64,000 bases of DNA from Adineta steineri (GCA_905250115.1 CAJNOI010000157.1:124001-188000), one strand, 5' to 3'. Counted from the stretch's first letter, positions 12,523 through 28,230 are shown. Notes: generated from the sequence alone by a model not told the origin. Numbers and translations: made by a program.

Positions 12523-14280
12523 CTATGTGTGATATTTTTAACAATGAAAAAGTAATCGATGATGCTATTTATCAGAATTTTACTTTGTTTTATTTTTTTA
12601 CCTTTGATTTTGACAAAAATTCGAATGATATTATATTATATCATGATTGTTTACGAATTGCTATTTCATTCAAAACAGAAAATGCTCCTTATGAGATTCT
12701 TTCTTTTTGTATGAGTGAATGACCATCAAAATGGAATATTGAAGAAAATATTTATGATAAAAAATTTCCTTTTTATGAATTTTATAAACAACATATTACT
12801 ACTCAACAAATATATCTATGGTCAGCATCTATGAATATTGCCGAACAATATCAATTATATTTAAATCAAATTCTAATAACAAATGAAACATTATTGACAA
12901 CACAAGTATTCTATAATTGTACACAACCAAGATTTGGTTCAATTTGTCAATATTCATTTGATTATTATCAACCATATTATTCATAATTTTTATGTTAATA
13001 ATCAATATAAACCAACAAAAATGACTTGTTATATCCATTTACAATGTAATCGTGGTTCATCATTTGCATGTCTTGATTGGAGTGAAACTTGTGATGGTAT
13101 TATCGATTGTATGGATGGAATTGATGAACAATATTGTTCGTCAATAGAAATTCATCAATGTTACAATAAACAATGCATACCAAAAGCTTTTTTTCAAGAT
13201 AATAAAAATTTTCCTGATTGTCTCGATGGTAGTGATGAACGATATGATGGAAGTTCTCATATAATTAATAAAAAGAAAATTTATGAACCAATATTTTTAT
13301 ATGAAGATATTCTATGTCTAAAATATAGTTCATTATATTATACATCTTTCACGCGTTCCCTTCGTCGTATAAAATATTATCAATTAGCATATCAAATGTT
13401 TACAAGATAGTCTTACATGTTCACAAACATCAATATGTCTTTGTCCAGCATGTTTCTATTGAACACGATGTCAGTTTCGTTCAAGTGGTTTTAGTCATTC
13501 ACTTGATGCTCTTTTAGGTTATCATATTTTACCACATATTAATATTTTCCATCAACCAACTATTGTTAAAATAAGTATTACATTTCGAGAAAAAGCTTTA
13601 CGTACAAATGGTTGTGCTTTTTATTTATTAGCTTCACCAATTGCTAGTTGATTTACTATAATTATATTTTTTTAAATCTTGGATTCTTATTATTGCATAA
13701 ATATTACCTATTACTTATCGATTATTTTTACAAATCCAATGTGTATCTATTAATTTATTCTTACAAATTGTTGTTAGTATTGATCAATGGTTAAATACAT
13801 GTGTAGCTATTGAACAAACAATTCTTATAATTTTTTTTATCAACGTTTAATTGATTATGATAAACGAATTTGATATATTGTTACTTATTCAGATAAATTT
13901 CAATCTTATGATTCAATTATAAATTTATGCCATTATTTTATTCCATTTTTTATTAATGTATTATCAGCTATTGTTATTATTATAAAAGTTTTACGTGAAC
14001 ATATAATTTTACATCAATCGGAAATTATTTGATGAACAAAAACGTGTTATTTTAAGTCCATTATTATTAATTTGTTTAACTTTACCAAGTATAATCATAT
14101 ATCTTGCTAGTAATTGTGTCAAAACAGCAGCTGATTCAAAAATATTTCTCATCGGATATTTTACGTCATTTAGTCCATCAACATTAACATTTTTTTTATT
14201 TATTTTACCATCAAAACCATATAAAAGAGCATTTTCGAAAATTTACAAACAATATAAATTGAAGATACGATCATATTTAT
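12523..14280 (+). pseudogene. LDLa-domain 7TM receptor pseudogene
   Basis: Pieces of one receptor can be read in several frames. An ectodomain contains LDL-receptor class A repeats: FACLDWSETCDGIIDCMDG.IDEQYC and CHNQCIP-like CYNKQCIPKAFFQ, then DCLDGSDE (about 13045-13245). Downstream are 7TM pieces, including YLLASPIAS, INVLSAIVIIIKVLREH and finally FLIGYFTSFSPSTLTF followed by LPSKPYKRAF. Breaks include TGA at 12720-12722, TAA near 12984 in the upstream frame, several stops at 13650-13860 and TGATGAA at 14030. Large LDLa-7TM families occur in bdelloids. Too many independent lesions are present for sequencing error to explain them all. Confidence 0.75.
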
Positions 14281-14559
14281 CCAAGTTAGTAATAAACTAT
14301 ATCATTAATATTATGTATTTTTGTTTTAGTTTTAGATTAATTTAATTTTGTGTTAGTCAAATAGTTCTGCTTCTTCGATAAGAAAAAAAATCTAATTTCT
14401 ATATCTGATTGTATGACTCATTATTTTTCAATTTTTGATTCAATAAATAAATATATGCATAAACTAATATTAAGTTGATTGTTAATATTAAACTATTCTA
14501 TTATAATTTTATAATAAATAATGTTTTTAAAGAAAAAGTATATACAGAAATATAAAATC

Positions 14560-14587
14560 GAAAACGATGATTAAAATCATCGTTTTC
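14560..14587. repeat. Short perfect inverted repeat across a stop codon
   Basis: Arms GAAAACGATGA (14560-14570) and TCATCGTTTTC (14577-14587) with a 6-base spacer. The right arm overlaps the last codons and stop of the minus-strand poly-Q protein, so its mRNA could fold into an 11-bp hairpin exactly at the stop. Confidence 0.6.
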
Positions 14588-15383
14588 TTGGTGATCGTTG
14601 CATTGTTGTCGGAGGATGTGATGGTAATGGTGGTCGTGCTGCTGCAGCTGATGAAGTTGTTGATGTTGGTGATGGTTGTTTTACTTTTAGAGATGATGGT
14701 GGTGTTGATACTATATGTTGTTGTTGTAATTGTTGTTGTAGTTGTTGTTGTTGTTGTTGCTGTTGTTGAGCTGGAATAGGAGTTGAAACAAGAGATGTTG
14801 GAGACATTGATGTCCAAATGGTTGGATGAAGTAAAGTAGCTGTTGTTGTATGAGGTTGAAATAATGTTCCAAATTGAGTTGTTGTTGTAGTTGTACCCGT
14901 TGTTGGTTCAAACATTGGATTAAATCGAGATGGACCTAATGTAAAATGATGAAATGATGGTTGTCGACTTAATGTTGGTAAATCATCAAATTTTCTTTCA
15001 TTATTTGGTTTATCATTATTTAACCATCGACGTCGAATTGATGGTATAAGAAGAAAAATAAGAAATCCAGTTATTGTTACCATAAGAACAATACAAAATG
15101 CAGCCACAATCGTATTTGTTAAAACAAGATTTTCAAATATACGTTGACTAATCATATTTGAAGGTAAAGTAGTACTAATAAAATCACCTTTTAAACGTTT
15201 TTGTATTGAAATAGTTGATAAGATTTTATATGTACTTGTAGTTGTTGTATCTATTGTTGTTGTTGTTGGTCTTATTGTTGTTGATGTTGTAGTTGGTGCA
15301 CGAAAAATTGGAATAAGAAATGGTGGACGTGAAATATAAAGTAGTTCGTTCAATGCACGTCGTTGCAATGTCACACAACACAT
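14577..15383 (-). CDS. Single-pass membrane protein with Thr-rich ectodomain and poly-Q tail
   Basis: One open frame of 268 residues. Residues about 28-50 are Thr-rich (TTTSTTIRPTTTT), probably O-glycosylated. About 85-115 form one strong transmembrane helix (TNTIVAAFCIVLMVTITGF) followed by basic SIRRRW, giving N-out/C-in topology. The cytoplasmic tail is Ser/Thr/Pro-rich with a Gln run near residues 205-222. No catalytic or named domain was recognised. No signal peptide is evident at this ATG, so an upstream exon supplying one may be missing; no good acceptor was seen close by. Function unknown. The poly-Q codons are mostly CAA with some CAG and are likely length-variable. Confidence 0.6.
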   Translation of the reverse strand: MCCVTLQRRALNELLYISRPPFLIPIFRAPTTTSTTIRPTTTTIDTTTTSTYKILSTISIQKRLKGDFISTTLPSNMISQRIFENLVLTNTIVAAFCIVLMVTITGFLIFLLIPSIRRRWLNNDKPNNERKFDDLPTLSRQPSFHHFTLGPSRFNPMFEPTTGTTTTTTQFGTLFQPHTTTATLLHPTIWTSMSPTSLVSTPIPAQQQQQQQQQLQQQLQQQHIVSTPPSSLKVKQPSPTSTTSSAAAARPPLPSHPPTTMQRSPRKR

Positions 15384-16860
15384 CGCATGTATATGTTATG
15401 TCAAATCTTTTGACTTTTTTCGTCGCTTTTTGTTATCGTTAAAAGCTCATCAACATTTTTTTATCAAAATGTTCAAGGTTAACATGTTAACTTACAAAAT
15501 AATGATTTACATTGATTGTATTTGTTTATAAGACAATAAAAGAATGTCATGATTATATAAAAAAAAAGAAATATTAGAAGGTTAAATTCAATTGTATGAA
15601 ATTTAAGAATTAACTTATAATAGAATGTAAAGAGAGAATTGTAAAGCTTCTAATAATTGAGTCTTAGCTTGATCTCAATTATATAAAAATAATTATACTT
15701 TATTCAGAATAGAAAAAAAAAGATAAATCTCTACTATTAAAATTAAATATAAATTTTAGATAAAATTTTTTTTTACAAATATATCAAAATTAATTATATA
15801 TATTTTTCTGGATATAATCCATACGAAAGACAAACAGCTGTTGAAATTTCTCTATTTTCTACTTTGTATCATCATTCATTGACATAAAACACACATATTC
15901 AATATATATAATTGTTAAGATGCTGACATTTTTTTACTCTTTCTGATAATTAACTATCGACAGAATGATATCTACATATATATATATACAATTAAACAGT
16001 TGTTGCCAGTCATCGATTCATCGTCATTGAAAAGTGAAGAGAGTATACGTGTGTGTCTGGTGTATGTCGCATATTCCTACAATTGATGTTATTGTCCTTC
16101 AATTCTCATCATCATTAATACTTATAGTTGTCGTCGTTCATCTTCAAAAAGATCTATAAATGAACAACTGACAATGTCAATCTTTCATCTCTGTGCATCA
16201 TTGCACGAAATCACTTGAAAAAAACAAAATATACCGAATATGAAAAGAAGCGAGAGATATACACCTGTCAACAACTCAATCAGATAGACAAAATTATCAT
16301 GTAATATGAACACATACAACTAGTCATTAAAAAATTTTCATATTTTGAAATTAATTGCTTATTTATGAAAAGAAAAACATGTGAAGCCAGAGATTAGTTA
16401 GATGTAAATAAATAACAAGTAGACGAAAGATACCTATTCGATTTCAAAAAAACTATGTATATTGAAGGTTATCATTAGATATTGTTAATCTGTTTAATGT
16501 TTAAATATTTGTTTACATTCATTTATCCAATATCATTTGAAATTCTTCAATCTTTCCATGTGGTCGAATATCGAAATGATTAACACATGAGTGCACAGTG
16601 GCAAATATGTTTATTTTGACTATATATATATAGGTTATATACAGTTGTCGATCAAAATGTCAGCTTCTTCTCAAAGCTTCTTATCCGCTTTAGTTCATAC
16701 TGTGAAAAGACTTTTAAACTATATTGTATATGCATATATATATATATGTGTGTTAAAGTATAATTTGTCTCGACTCAGCTAGCTGACATCGACACATACG
16801 ACGTGTAAAAAGTCATGACTGATTGATGTGTATGTGGTTACTAGTCAACATCGTCATTGT

Positions 16861-16880
16861 CGATTGCATGCATGCAATCG
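16861..16880. promoter_or_regulatory. Perfect 20-bp palindrome
   Basis: The half site CGATTGCATG is followed directly by its exact reverse complement, with no spacer. The centre reads GCATGCATGC. A dimeric transcription factor site is one explanation; no factor is assigned. Confidence 0.45.
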
Positions 16881-18053
16881 AACGATTGTGATGAACACAC
16901 ACATACACACACACACAGGGAAAAAGAAAGAGAAAAGAACTATAAATGAACATTAAAGAGTATTTCTCTTCTTCTCTTCTCTTCTCCTCTGCTTATTGCA
17001 CAGTTGCCAATGAGAAAGAGAAAAAGATATTGATTGTATTTGCATCAATGCAGAGTAACAACAGTGAAAGAAGCCGATTTTAATCGATGCGTATAATCGA
17101 ATAGTACCAGTAAGACTATTGTATGAATGACTAAGCAAAGCAAAGCAATGTTCAATAATTGTTATCAGTTCACCATGTAAGTACTGAGAGAGAGAAGAAT
17201 AGATTTGTTTGATCACCACCAACAATCTATGACAAAGTGTTTTTTTCAAGTATAGAATTTGATTATTAAAATACGACAATTATCGATAATGTGTGCACAT
17301 TTGTTGTTCTTAGTTGAGCGTGTTCAACCATCTTGTTCATATGAAAATCCTCTTTTTATTACTCATTCCACTTGAACGAGAAAAGGCGTGCTTAGGATCT
17401 ATGCACGCTATAATCATTAAATTTAACTCTTTTTCTCTAATGTCTGAAACAAATTGATTTTAATATTCAATCGTTATTATCATTTTTCTTCCGGTTCATA
17501 TCTTGATTTTGTCGTTATCATTTATTTCTTTTTATGTACTCTCACCTTTTTCCTATTCTTTAATACTGTTAGATGATGATGTCATAAAGAAACTTTAAGT
17601 TCAATGAACCATAAAAAACAGACATACAATGATGAAGATGATGATGATGATTCTTTCTTTTTTCTCTTACAGATTTTTTTTCTTCTTGACTATTCAGAAT
17701 CTCTTGAGAAGGTAAATTCGTCAACTAGTAAAGCGGTTTGATTGATGGAATAGACAAGTGATGAAATAATGACGTAATCATTGTACTAAATTCTTTTTTT
17801 TTTCTTCTTTGTGGTTGCTTTCATCGATCAATTATTCAATGTTAGCGAACATAGGAAAAGAATAGGTTATATGTTATTTGTGTGAGTTGCACACATTTGA
17901 TTAAGTGGACAAACAATATATATATATATATAGGAAAAAAAGCGAAAGTCTATCTAACGACTTCTACGTTGTCTCTCGTGCATGAGCGGTTCGAAGTAAG
18001 TGACCAACACCGGAAGTTTTCATTAATGTCTGCATAGAATGAGAACAAAAAAA

Positions 18054-18063
18054 TATAAAAGGG
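18054..18063 (+). promoter_or_regulatory. Candidate TATA box
   Basis: TATAAAAGGG stands alone in otherwise non-TATAAA sequence, with TCA-type initiator candidates 20-40 bases downstream. The next plus-strand gene is the cadherin, whose ATG at 20937 follows a splice-acceptor-like TTCTTTAG. A 5' UTR exon near 18.1 kb spliced to 20934 is possible but is inferred only. Confidence 0.25.
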
Positions 18064-20547
18064 AACAAGTCAGGTCATCGTTGTCGCCTTCGTTCAATCA
18101 TCATCAGGTCTCTTTTTGACTGCATTTCTTTTTTTTTCATTTCTCTTAATTTCTTTTATTTCCGAAAAATCGCATCGATCATTCAATGTTCGCACGCGTG
18201 CGTCCATCGTTGTTATTCACATCAACAATATATATCTATGTATATAGAATCGTTTGATCGAGTCTGGTGAATGCAATCCGACGTTTGATCATATGCTTGT
18301 CTATTGATGTTCATGTCATTTTATTCAGAGCAAAAAAAGAAAACGAAGGAATAGAAGAGAATAGAAAAAACATTACAATGAACAATCGTATAAACAGAAC
18401 ATCCTTGAATTGTCATCTGTTCAATGATACTGACCATTATCCATTTCCATAAAGAGAACGAACGTGCTTAAAGAGATAATAGACGGAAAATACAAATATC
18501 AATGTTATTATTAAGAATAAACGGTAACAGAACAAGACACTATCGAATAATTATGCGTACATGTTCATTTATATAAGAAAGATGAGAATGAATGTTATCC
18601 GATTATTATTCAATAATGAGAATGATATTTAACGAACAGTTTGCTTTCTTTTTCTCTCTCTCCCTCCCTCTATAATAAGACTTTTAGACGATTATTATAA
18701 CCTTCCGCTTAATTGTTCAAATATTCTGAACATTATTCGGATTAGTTTTTATGTAAGTATGTATGAACAAGATCAATAATGTCGTCTATAGTAGTAGTAG
18801 TAGTATGGGTCAGAAACAGAACTCATTAAAAGCTCTTACATGTTCGTATTCTTATTCTCGATAATTTAACTAATCATTAAACGGTTTTCCTTTTTGTCTC
18901 ATGTGATTCTGGTGTTAGGAGTAGCCGTGGCCTGAAGGTCTCTCCTTTTTCTATTCTGATCCATCTCCATTTTCTCGTTTTTTTTTATTCGTATTGGAAT
19001 TGCAATCGAGTTGCATCATATATATATGAAGACATATTTTCTTTTTTTCTTTTTCTTTACTCTATCTTGCTTGAGGATGAATGTGTCCTTTTTTTTCTTC
19101 TTCTTCTTCTTCTCAAAGTTTGAAAATCAATTATTAAGCTTAGCCTTAGTAGAAGTATGATATGAAGAAGATTAGATAATAATAATTCTTCTTTCTATAT
19201 GATAATAAGGGTGACACGAAGCAAAAAAGAGAACAAGAAGAAGAAGAAGAAAATGGTGTTTATAAAATTAGTAGAATGAGTTGAGTCAGCCACTTAGCAT
19301 CTGTCCATTTGACAGCACAAGTGTTGCCACACGGGGACGATTGAGTTATATGTTGTTTGTTTATCTAAAAAAAGCTCGTTTACATAATAACGATAGAAGG
19401 AGGGAATACAAGAAAGATACACAATAGTATATAAAGAAAAAAAATCAGAAAAGGTCATTGAGCTACTACCCGGGGAAGCGTTTTCAAGAGAAATTCTACA
19501 AACATTCATCTATCAATCTGTTGTGGTTAGTTTGTCAGTTATTTGATTGAGCAGATATCACCCGTATGTATATTTCCAGTGGCGATATATATATGCTATT
19601 GTTGTTTTGTCCTTTACTTAACACGGTAGGGATAGTACCAGGAAGAAATTCGATGGGTGGAGAAGAAAAAGAGAGAAAGAAAAGTAAAACGTTTTTCGCT
19701 TTAAGAATAATCTCAAGCTTGCCTACGGAAAATATAAAATTCTTTATTATAAGAATCCTTGTCTTCTTTTGTTCAAGACAGAAGCCATGTAGTAAAAGAA
19801 GAAGAAGAAGAAAAAAAACGAGAATGTCTACGTTCATTTGATAAAGGCCAAGTAATTAAGTAGAGAAAAAAAATTCATGATTCCATCATCAATATATGTC
19901 AACATTTTTTCTACGTTTTTTTACTATTTCAAAATGATAATAAGAAAGAACTCGTTTTTTTCCAAGCCACTAAACACAATAATTCTTCGTTTCGGATGAT
20001 GTTTGCATTTAAAGAAAAGAAATGAAGGAAAAGATAACATGCAAAAGAGAATAGGAAGATTTTAATTGAGAACAATATAAATCAATCATTTTCCTGTTTA
20101 AATAATGTGGAAATTTAATCATGTAACTATATTCAAGTATGTCTTTATAATAAGTAACAGGTATATTTAGTTGGTTGTTAAGTATTGTCTCGTCACTATT
20201 TTTTTTAAGTTGGCAATCAAAATTCATGCAGTAATAATCGCCTTTTTGCCTTCTAGTATTTATGACAATTCATCTTTCTTCTTTCTTTTCTCTGTCTTTA
20301 CTTCCGTCGTATATATATGTGTGTATGTATGTGAGTGTCAAGTAGACGGAAGTTTTTATATAAACGACCTCGAGTATATGAGGAGCTAGAAATTGTGTGA
20401 AATCAATAATAGAAATGCATATATAAGGGTCATTTTTTTTCTGGTTGCAGTTTTTTTTGAATGCCGCTTAGAAAAAAGAGAGAGTAAGAGAGAAGAAGAA
20501 GAAAAAGGGAAGCAATACTGTTGTACGAAATGAGAAAAAAGGAATCA

Positions 20548-20571
20548 TGATGATGATGATGATGATGATGA
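20548..20571. repeat. (GAT)n microsatellite
   Basis: Eight tandem ATG/GAT units without interruption. Confidence 0.85.
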
Positions 20572-20936
20572 CAGATTGTTTTCCTCTTTAGAACGACCGA
20601 CAAATTTGTGGGTATAATTTAGAATAAATCCCCCTCACTCTCTCTCTCTGACTTTTTTTTCCAAATGATCGATCAATATATCGATTGTAAAAAACCCGTC
20701 GACGTGCTCAATTACAATCTGCAATCTTCTATTTTCGTCTATCGTGCGTAAGAATTAAAGAAAACGATCTTTTCTAAATAATAACCATAATTCTTTTTTC
20801 TCTTCCATCAATAATACTACTTTCAAGGTCCATATAAAAAAACAGAAGCCATCTCGTGCATATAACTAAATTGTAAGATTTCGAAATACAGAAATAGATA
20901 TTCTTTATCTTCTTCATTCATTTTATTCTTTAGATA

Positions 20937-23900
20937 ATGTTTTCTATTCATATCTATATCATATTAATATTCTTCAATTCTCCTTGTTATTATTCTCGTT
21001 TACATTCTCGTTATCATCATATATCAATAAATGAAAATGAAATCTCTCCCAAACATTTATTATCATTTAATTTACCAAATTCAATTCGATCTTATCAATT
21101 AGTATCAACAAATGCTCAATTACATAAATATTTTTCCATTGAAAATCAAACACATCTCTATGTACTACAAACACTTGATCGTGAATATTTATGTGCAGAA
21201 CAATTTTGTTCATGTTTAACACAATGTTCAATACAATTAAAAATACTTTCACAACCACAACATCAAATTATATTTGTTAATATAACAATAAATGATTTAA
21301 ATGATAATTTACATTCATTTCGTTATAATGAAATACAATTACGTATACCTGAAAATACAAATATTCAACATCGACAATGTTATAGAATTCCAACTGTTGA
21401 TGATAAAGATTTATCTGAAACAAATGAATTTATTTATCAATTAATTGGTAATGGTAGTGAAAAATTTGAAATTGAACAAACAATTGGAAATGATTTATGT
21501 TTAAGAATTAAAAATCAACCATTAGATCGAGAAGAACGTGATAGATATGAAGATTTATGGATTATTGCAACTGATAAACAACAACAACAAGCTAAAATGA
21601 AAATTATTATACAAGTTTTAGATATTAATGATAATTCACCAAGATTTTTAACTAATTTAACAAATATTTATGTTAATGAAACATTTACTGGTAAGACAAA
21701 AAAAAAAGAAAAGAATTTTAGATCTACTTACCTTTAGGCTAATTTTTGCACTTCGATTTTAATTCTAAAATCATTCAAGTACTTCTTAAATAAACGAATA
21801 CTTGACAAAGAAAAAACGTATTGTCTTTGAGTGATATTTCGAGTTATTTGTCATTGAAAATTGATTTTATAAGAATCTAACATGTAAAATTCATATTTAT
21901 CATTTTATATTCAGAAGATCATTTATTATAGATGATTGGGAGAGAAAACAAAACCTATTGACAAGTAGAATATTTCATAGGGAAAATGTAGAGATGTTTT
22001 TATTCTAAATGTCAAGTTAATTTTTTTTTTGTAAATGTTAACAATCGATAATGGAAAACTTGAATATAGTCATATAAGAATAAATCATTCGTAATGAGGA
22101 TTATAGACGTTAATATTCTTTTATATAGGAGAATTAATTTGTGTTCAAGCTTATGATCCTGATGAAGGTAATAATGGACGTGTTATTTATTCATTTGATC
22201 ATTTTGATGATAAATTAAATGAATTTTTACATTTAAATAATGAAACTGGTTGTATATCTATAAATCAACCATTATTATTAACATCAAATGATTTAATACC
22301 ATTATTACAATCAAATAATCATTTATTATTAACAATTCGTGCACAAGATTGTGGTTCACGTATGAGTTCAACATTACCTGTATATCATCCAGTTGAATTA
22401 ATTATTCAAGATATTAATGATCATAAACCAAATATTCAAGTTCGACAAATTATTTCATCAATTGACATTATTAAAAATAATTCACAAATAAATATTATGG
22501 AAAATTCATTAGGACTTTTAGCTATGGTTACTGTTGATGATATTGATCAAGGAAGTTATGGACAAGTTAAATTAACTTTAATTGTACAAACAACAAGTAA
22601 AAAACATCAACAAGCATTTCAACTTAAACCAACATCAATGAAACATTATAAAGTAAAAATAAAATATTTATTTATTAATGAAATATTTTTATTTTTTTTT
22701 AATATTTAGATTGAATTAATAAATCCATTAGATCATGAAATTGAATCATCACTTATTTTATTTCTTGATGCAATTGATGGTGGTGGTGAATTAACACGTT
22801 TTATAATAAATATTATAATTAATGATATAAATGATATGATACCAAATTTTGAACATGAACATTATCATTTTATAACAAATATTCAATCATCATCAACAAC
22901 ATTTGATTCAACAGTTGTTGGTCAAGTTCATGCAATTGATCCAGATTCATCAACAAATTCTCTTGTTTATTCATTAAATTCAAATTTATTTCGTATTGAT
23001 TCTCAAACAGGTCAAATAAGTTTAATTTCACCATTATCAATGAATATGACTGATCAAACAATAACATTTAATGTAACTGTATCCGATGGTGAACATTCAA
23101 GTCAAACACAAGTATCAATATCAGTTGAAGGTCTTAATCATCGACCTGAATTTGAACGAAATGAATATTTTTTTCAAATTGATGAAAATGTCCCTGTACG
23201 AACGATTGTTGGTCAAATTATTGGTAAAGATAAAGATTCACCTGGTACTCGACGTGGTGAATTAACATATTCACTTCGTTCAATAACACCCTATTCCGAA
23301 TTCTTTTTTCATACAAGTCATACAGGACAAGTTTTAGTTACACGAATACCCGATGCTGAACAACAACATATACATCAATTTATTATTACTGTTAGAGATC
23401 ATGGTAAAATCTTTCTTTTTATCTCTATAATAAAATAATTTTTCTTTTTTTTTCAAGGTACACCACCTCTATCAAGTGAAGCAAAATTAAATATAAAAGT
23501 AAATGATCTTAATGAATATTGTCCACATTTAATAAATTTTACTTCTGATCCATATATATTTATATCACGTCAACGTTTTTTAAAAAAAACTTCAATTGAA
23601 AAATTTCTCTATCGTTTATTTGCATTTGATAAAGATATATCTGATCAAACAAATATAACATTTACATTACTTCCATCAACATATTCACATATATTTAATT
23701 TAAATTCCAATGGTTTATTAACAATAGAAGAACTTCCAACAAAAATTCCATCAATAATAATACTTGATTATACATTAACAGATACATTTTTCCCGGAACC
23801 ATGTATAAAACAAGATAAATTAGTAATATTAATTGGTGATACACCAATTGATCGAGATTATCTTGTTAATGAATATGAAAAACAACTTGAAACATCTCAA

Positions 23901-24194
23901 CATCATCGTTTAATGACACAAAAATTAGCGAATAATAAACGTAAAAGACAAGAAACAATTATTGTTTTTTTAACATTTAGTTTATCAACAATTGTTATAT
24001 TTATTGGAATATTTAGTCTTTTATTTCTTATTTGTTGTCGTAAACAAAAAAAACGAAATAGAGAACGATCAATAACAACAAAATCATCATCATTAATTAA
24101 TCCATCATTATTAGATGATAGTAAACAACAATCACCACATTCATTTATAACGGATTGTAATGGGAAAAGTTCACTTCTTCCACCATTAAGATAA
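20937..24194 (+). CDS. Cadherin-repeat (protocadherin-like) membrane protein
   Basis: Four exons (20937-21690, 22129-22652, 22710-23403, 23458-24194) give 902 residues. A signal peptide (MFSIHIYIILIFFNSPCYYS) is followed by about six cadherin repeats. Their calcium-binding linkers are visible as INDLNDN, VLDINDNSP, IQDINDHKP, INDINDM, a degenerate EGLNHRP and VNDLNEYCP, with DRE/DXD motifs such as LDREERD and AYDPDEG. Near residue 830 one transmembrane helix (FLTFSLSTIVIFIGIFSLLFL) is followed by CCRKQKKRNRER and a short Ser-rich tail. There is no catenin-binding domain, so classical adherens-junction function is unlikely; calcium-dependent adhesion or recognition fits protocadherins. The first intron (438 bp) is far longer than the others. 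TTCTTTAG lies 4 bases before the ATG. Confidence 0.9.
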
Positions 24195-24842
24195 TTTATT
24201 TTGAAGAAAATGTGTTCTTTTCTTTTTTTATTAAATCCGTCCGTCCAACTAGTCAAACAAACAGACACTTATTAACTTTTAGTTGTTTGCGTTTTTTTTA
24301 TTCTAAAATTTTTCTCTTTTTCGTTTTCTGTATTATATTATATATAGATACATTAATGAAATATTTGTTAACCGATATTCTTGTTTCATGTCTTTAATAA
24401 ATTGATATAGATTTGAAGAAAAAACTATGGACGACTTAGAACACGAGGTAATGTATTTGACAGAACAGAGAAATAGATAATCGTTAGTGGTATTCGACCT
24501 ACGAACCTTCTACCATCAGACAGATGTTCTTCTAAACTAGTTATACTAAAAGGGTAATTTAATATACATTAATGTCATAGTATATCGTTATCATGTTTGT
24601 AAACTTTCGTTTGGTTTACTTAAAAACTCATATGTTTCTCATTTCTAAACGATTTTTAATTAATGATAATTTTAAACAACAAGAAGATAACCGTATCTTG
24701 TAGAATGTTAAGAATGATTATACTAGATACGATTTATCTCTCTATTCTTTATCTATACATACTATCAATAATTATGTATGCGCCATAATTAAAAATTCTT
24801 TGTTTTGTTTTTAATTTTTATTCGTATATTTATATATTAATT
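24195..24842. other. Intergenic, nothing recognised
   Basis: About 650 bp between two plus-strand genes. AT-rich with T runs just after the cadherin stop (3' UTR). No further feature is supported. Confidence 0.5.
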
Positions 24843-25208
24843 ATGAATTATTCGACATTAGATCCAATATGTTCGAAATCATCTCATCCATTTAATACAC
24901 GTGAAGTGAAAGAAATGCTTGAACAATTAATTCAACAAACAATTGATCAACAAAATGAATATGATTCGAATAAATGTACACAATTATCGAAAGAACTTTC
25001 ACAAATAATAAAAGATGCAATGAAAACATTAAATTATGAACGATATAAATATGTTATACAAGTTGTATTAGGACAATGTCAAAATGATAATTTAATGATG
25101 ACATGTCGTTGTTTATGGGATATTCAAACAGATAATTACGCATCATATGTTTATTCAAATACGAAAATTTTTTGTGCTGTTACTGTATTTGGACTTTTCT
25201 ATTATTAA
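24843..25208 (+). CDS. Tctex-1 family dynein light chain (DYNLT2B/TCTEX1D2-like)
   Basis: A single-exon frame of 121 residues, a full Tctex-1 domain. The diagnostic C-terminal half reads YERYKYVIQVVLGQ, MMTCRCLWD and DTDNYASYVY-like QTDNYASYVY, ending with the hydrophobic strand FCAVTVFGLFYY. This matches TCTEX1D2-type members (RYKYVVQVVIGE, CRCFWD, TDNYA) better than DYNLT1. Family members are light chains of cytoplasmic or intraflagellar dynein-2. The gene converges on the acetylcholinesterase gene, with 307 bp between the two stops. Confidence 0.9.
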   Translation: MNYSTLDPICSKSSHPFNTREVKEMLEQLIQQTIDQQNEYDSNKCTQLSKELSQIIKDAMKTLNYERYKYVIQVVLGQCQNDNLMMTCRCLWDIQTDNYASYVYSNTKIFCAVTVFGLFYY

Positions 25209-25515
25209 TCATGAAAATCAAAAAGAACAAAAAACAAAAAAAAAACATTTCTATCATATCAAAATAAACACACATACATAGACAGACAAATACAACAGAA
25301 TGACAATATTTAATAAAATATATATACAACATAGAAAGAAAATCAAGTATTATTCTCGAATATAACTCGTACATGATAAATGAAAAGATGTATACTTAAA
25401 AGAACTCTAAAGGGGAAAAGAATGAGGTAGAAGATAACAAAACAAGTGGACGGAACAAGAAGAGAAAAAAAATGATTTATAGAAAAACAAAACTATCAAA
25501 GATAATCACTCTTCT
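25209..25515. other. Convergent 3' region
   Basis: Separates the stop of the Tctex-1 gene (plus) from the stop of the acetylcholinesterase gene (minus). A-rich on the plus strand, as expected of shared 3' UTR sequence. Confidence 0.5.
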
Positions 25516-28154
<2,639 letters not shown>

Positions 28155-28196
28155 TAACTTAAGAGTCACATTCGTGATTTCTACAAAGGATATCTC

Positions 28197-28230
<34 letters not shown>

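Larger units (their letters stand above)
15384..20936. other. 5.5-kb non-coding region upstream of the cadherin gene
   Basis: The longest gene-free stretch in the window. It holds many simple repeats: TA runs near 15970, 16620 and 17920, CA run 16898-16917, GTA run 18790-18804, GAA/CTT runs near 19095 and 19235, and a GAT run at 20548-20571. It also has a perfect 20-bp palindrome (16861-16880) and a strong TATA-like box (18054-18063). No tRNA or conserved ORF was recognised. It may be a cis-regulatory domain or a long 5' UTR intron of the cadherin gene. Confidence 0.5.

Noticed and set aside
17985..18000. GGTTCGAA-like T-loop suggestive of a tRNA
   Set aside because: No matching acceptor stem, D arm or anticodon arm could be placed around it.
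19535..19841. Opposing ORFs of 91-100 residues
   Set aside because: Both read through purine/pyrimidine runs (Lys/Arg or Leu/Phe tracts); no domain; composition explained by repeats.
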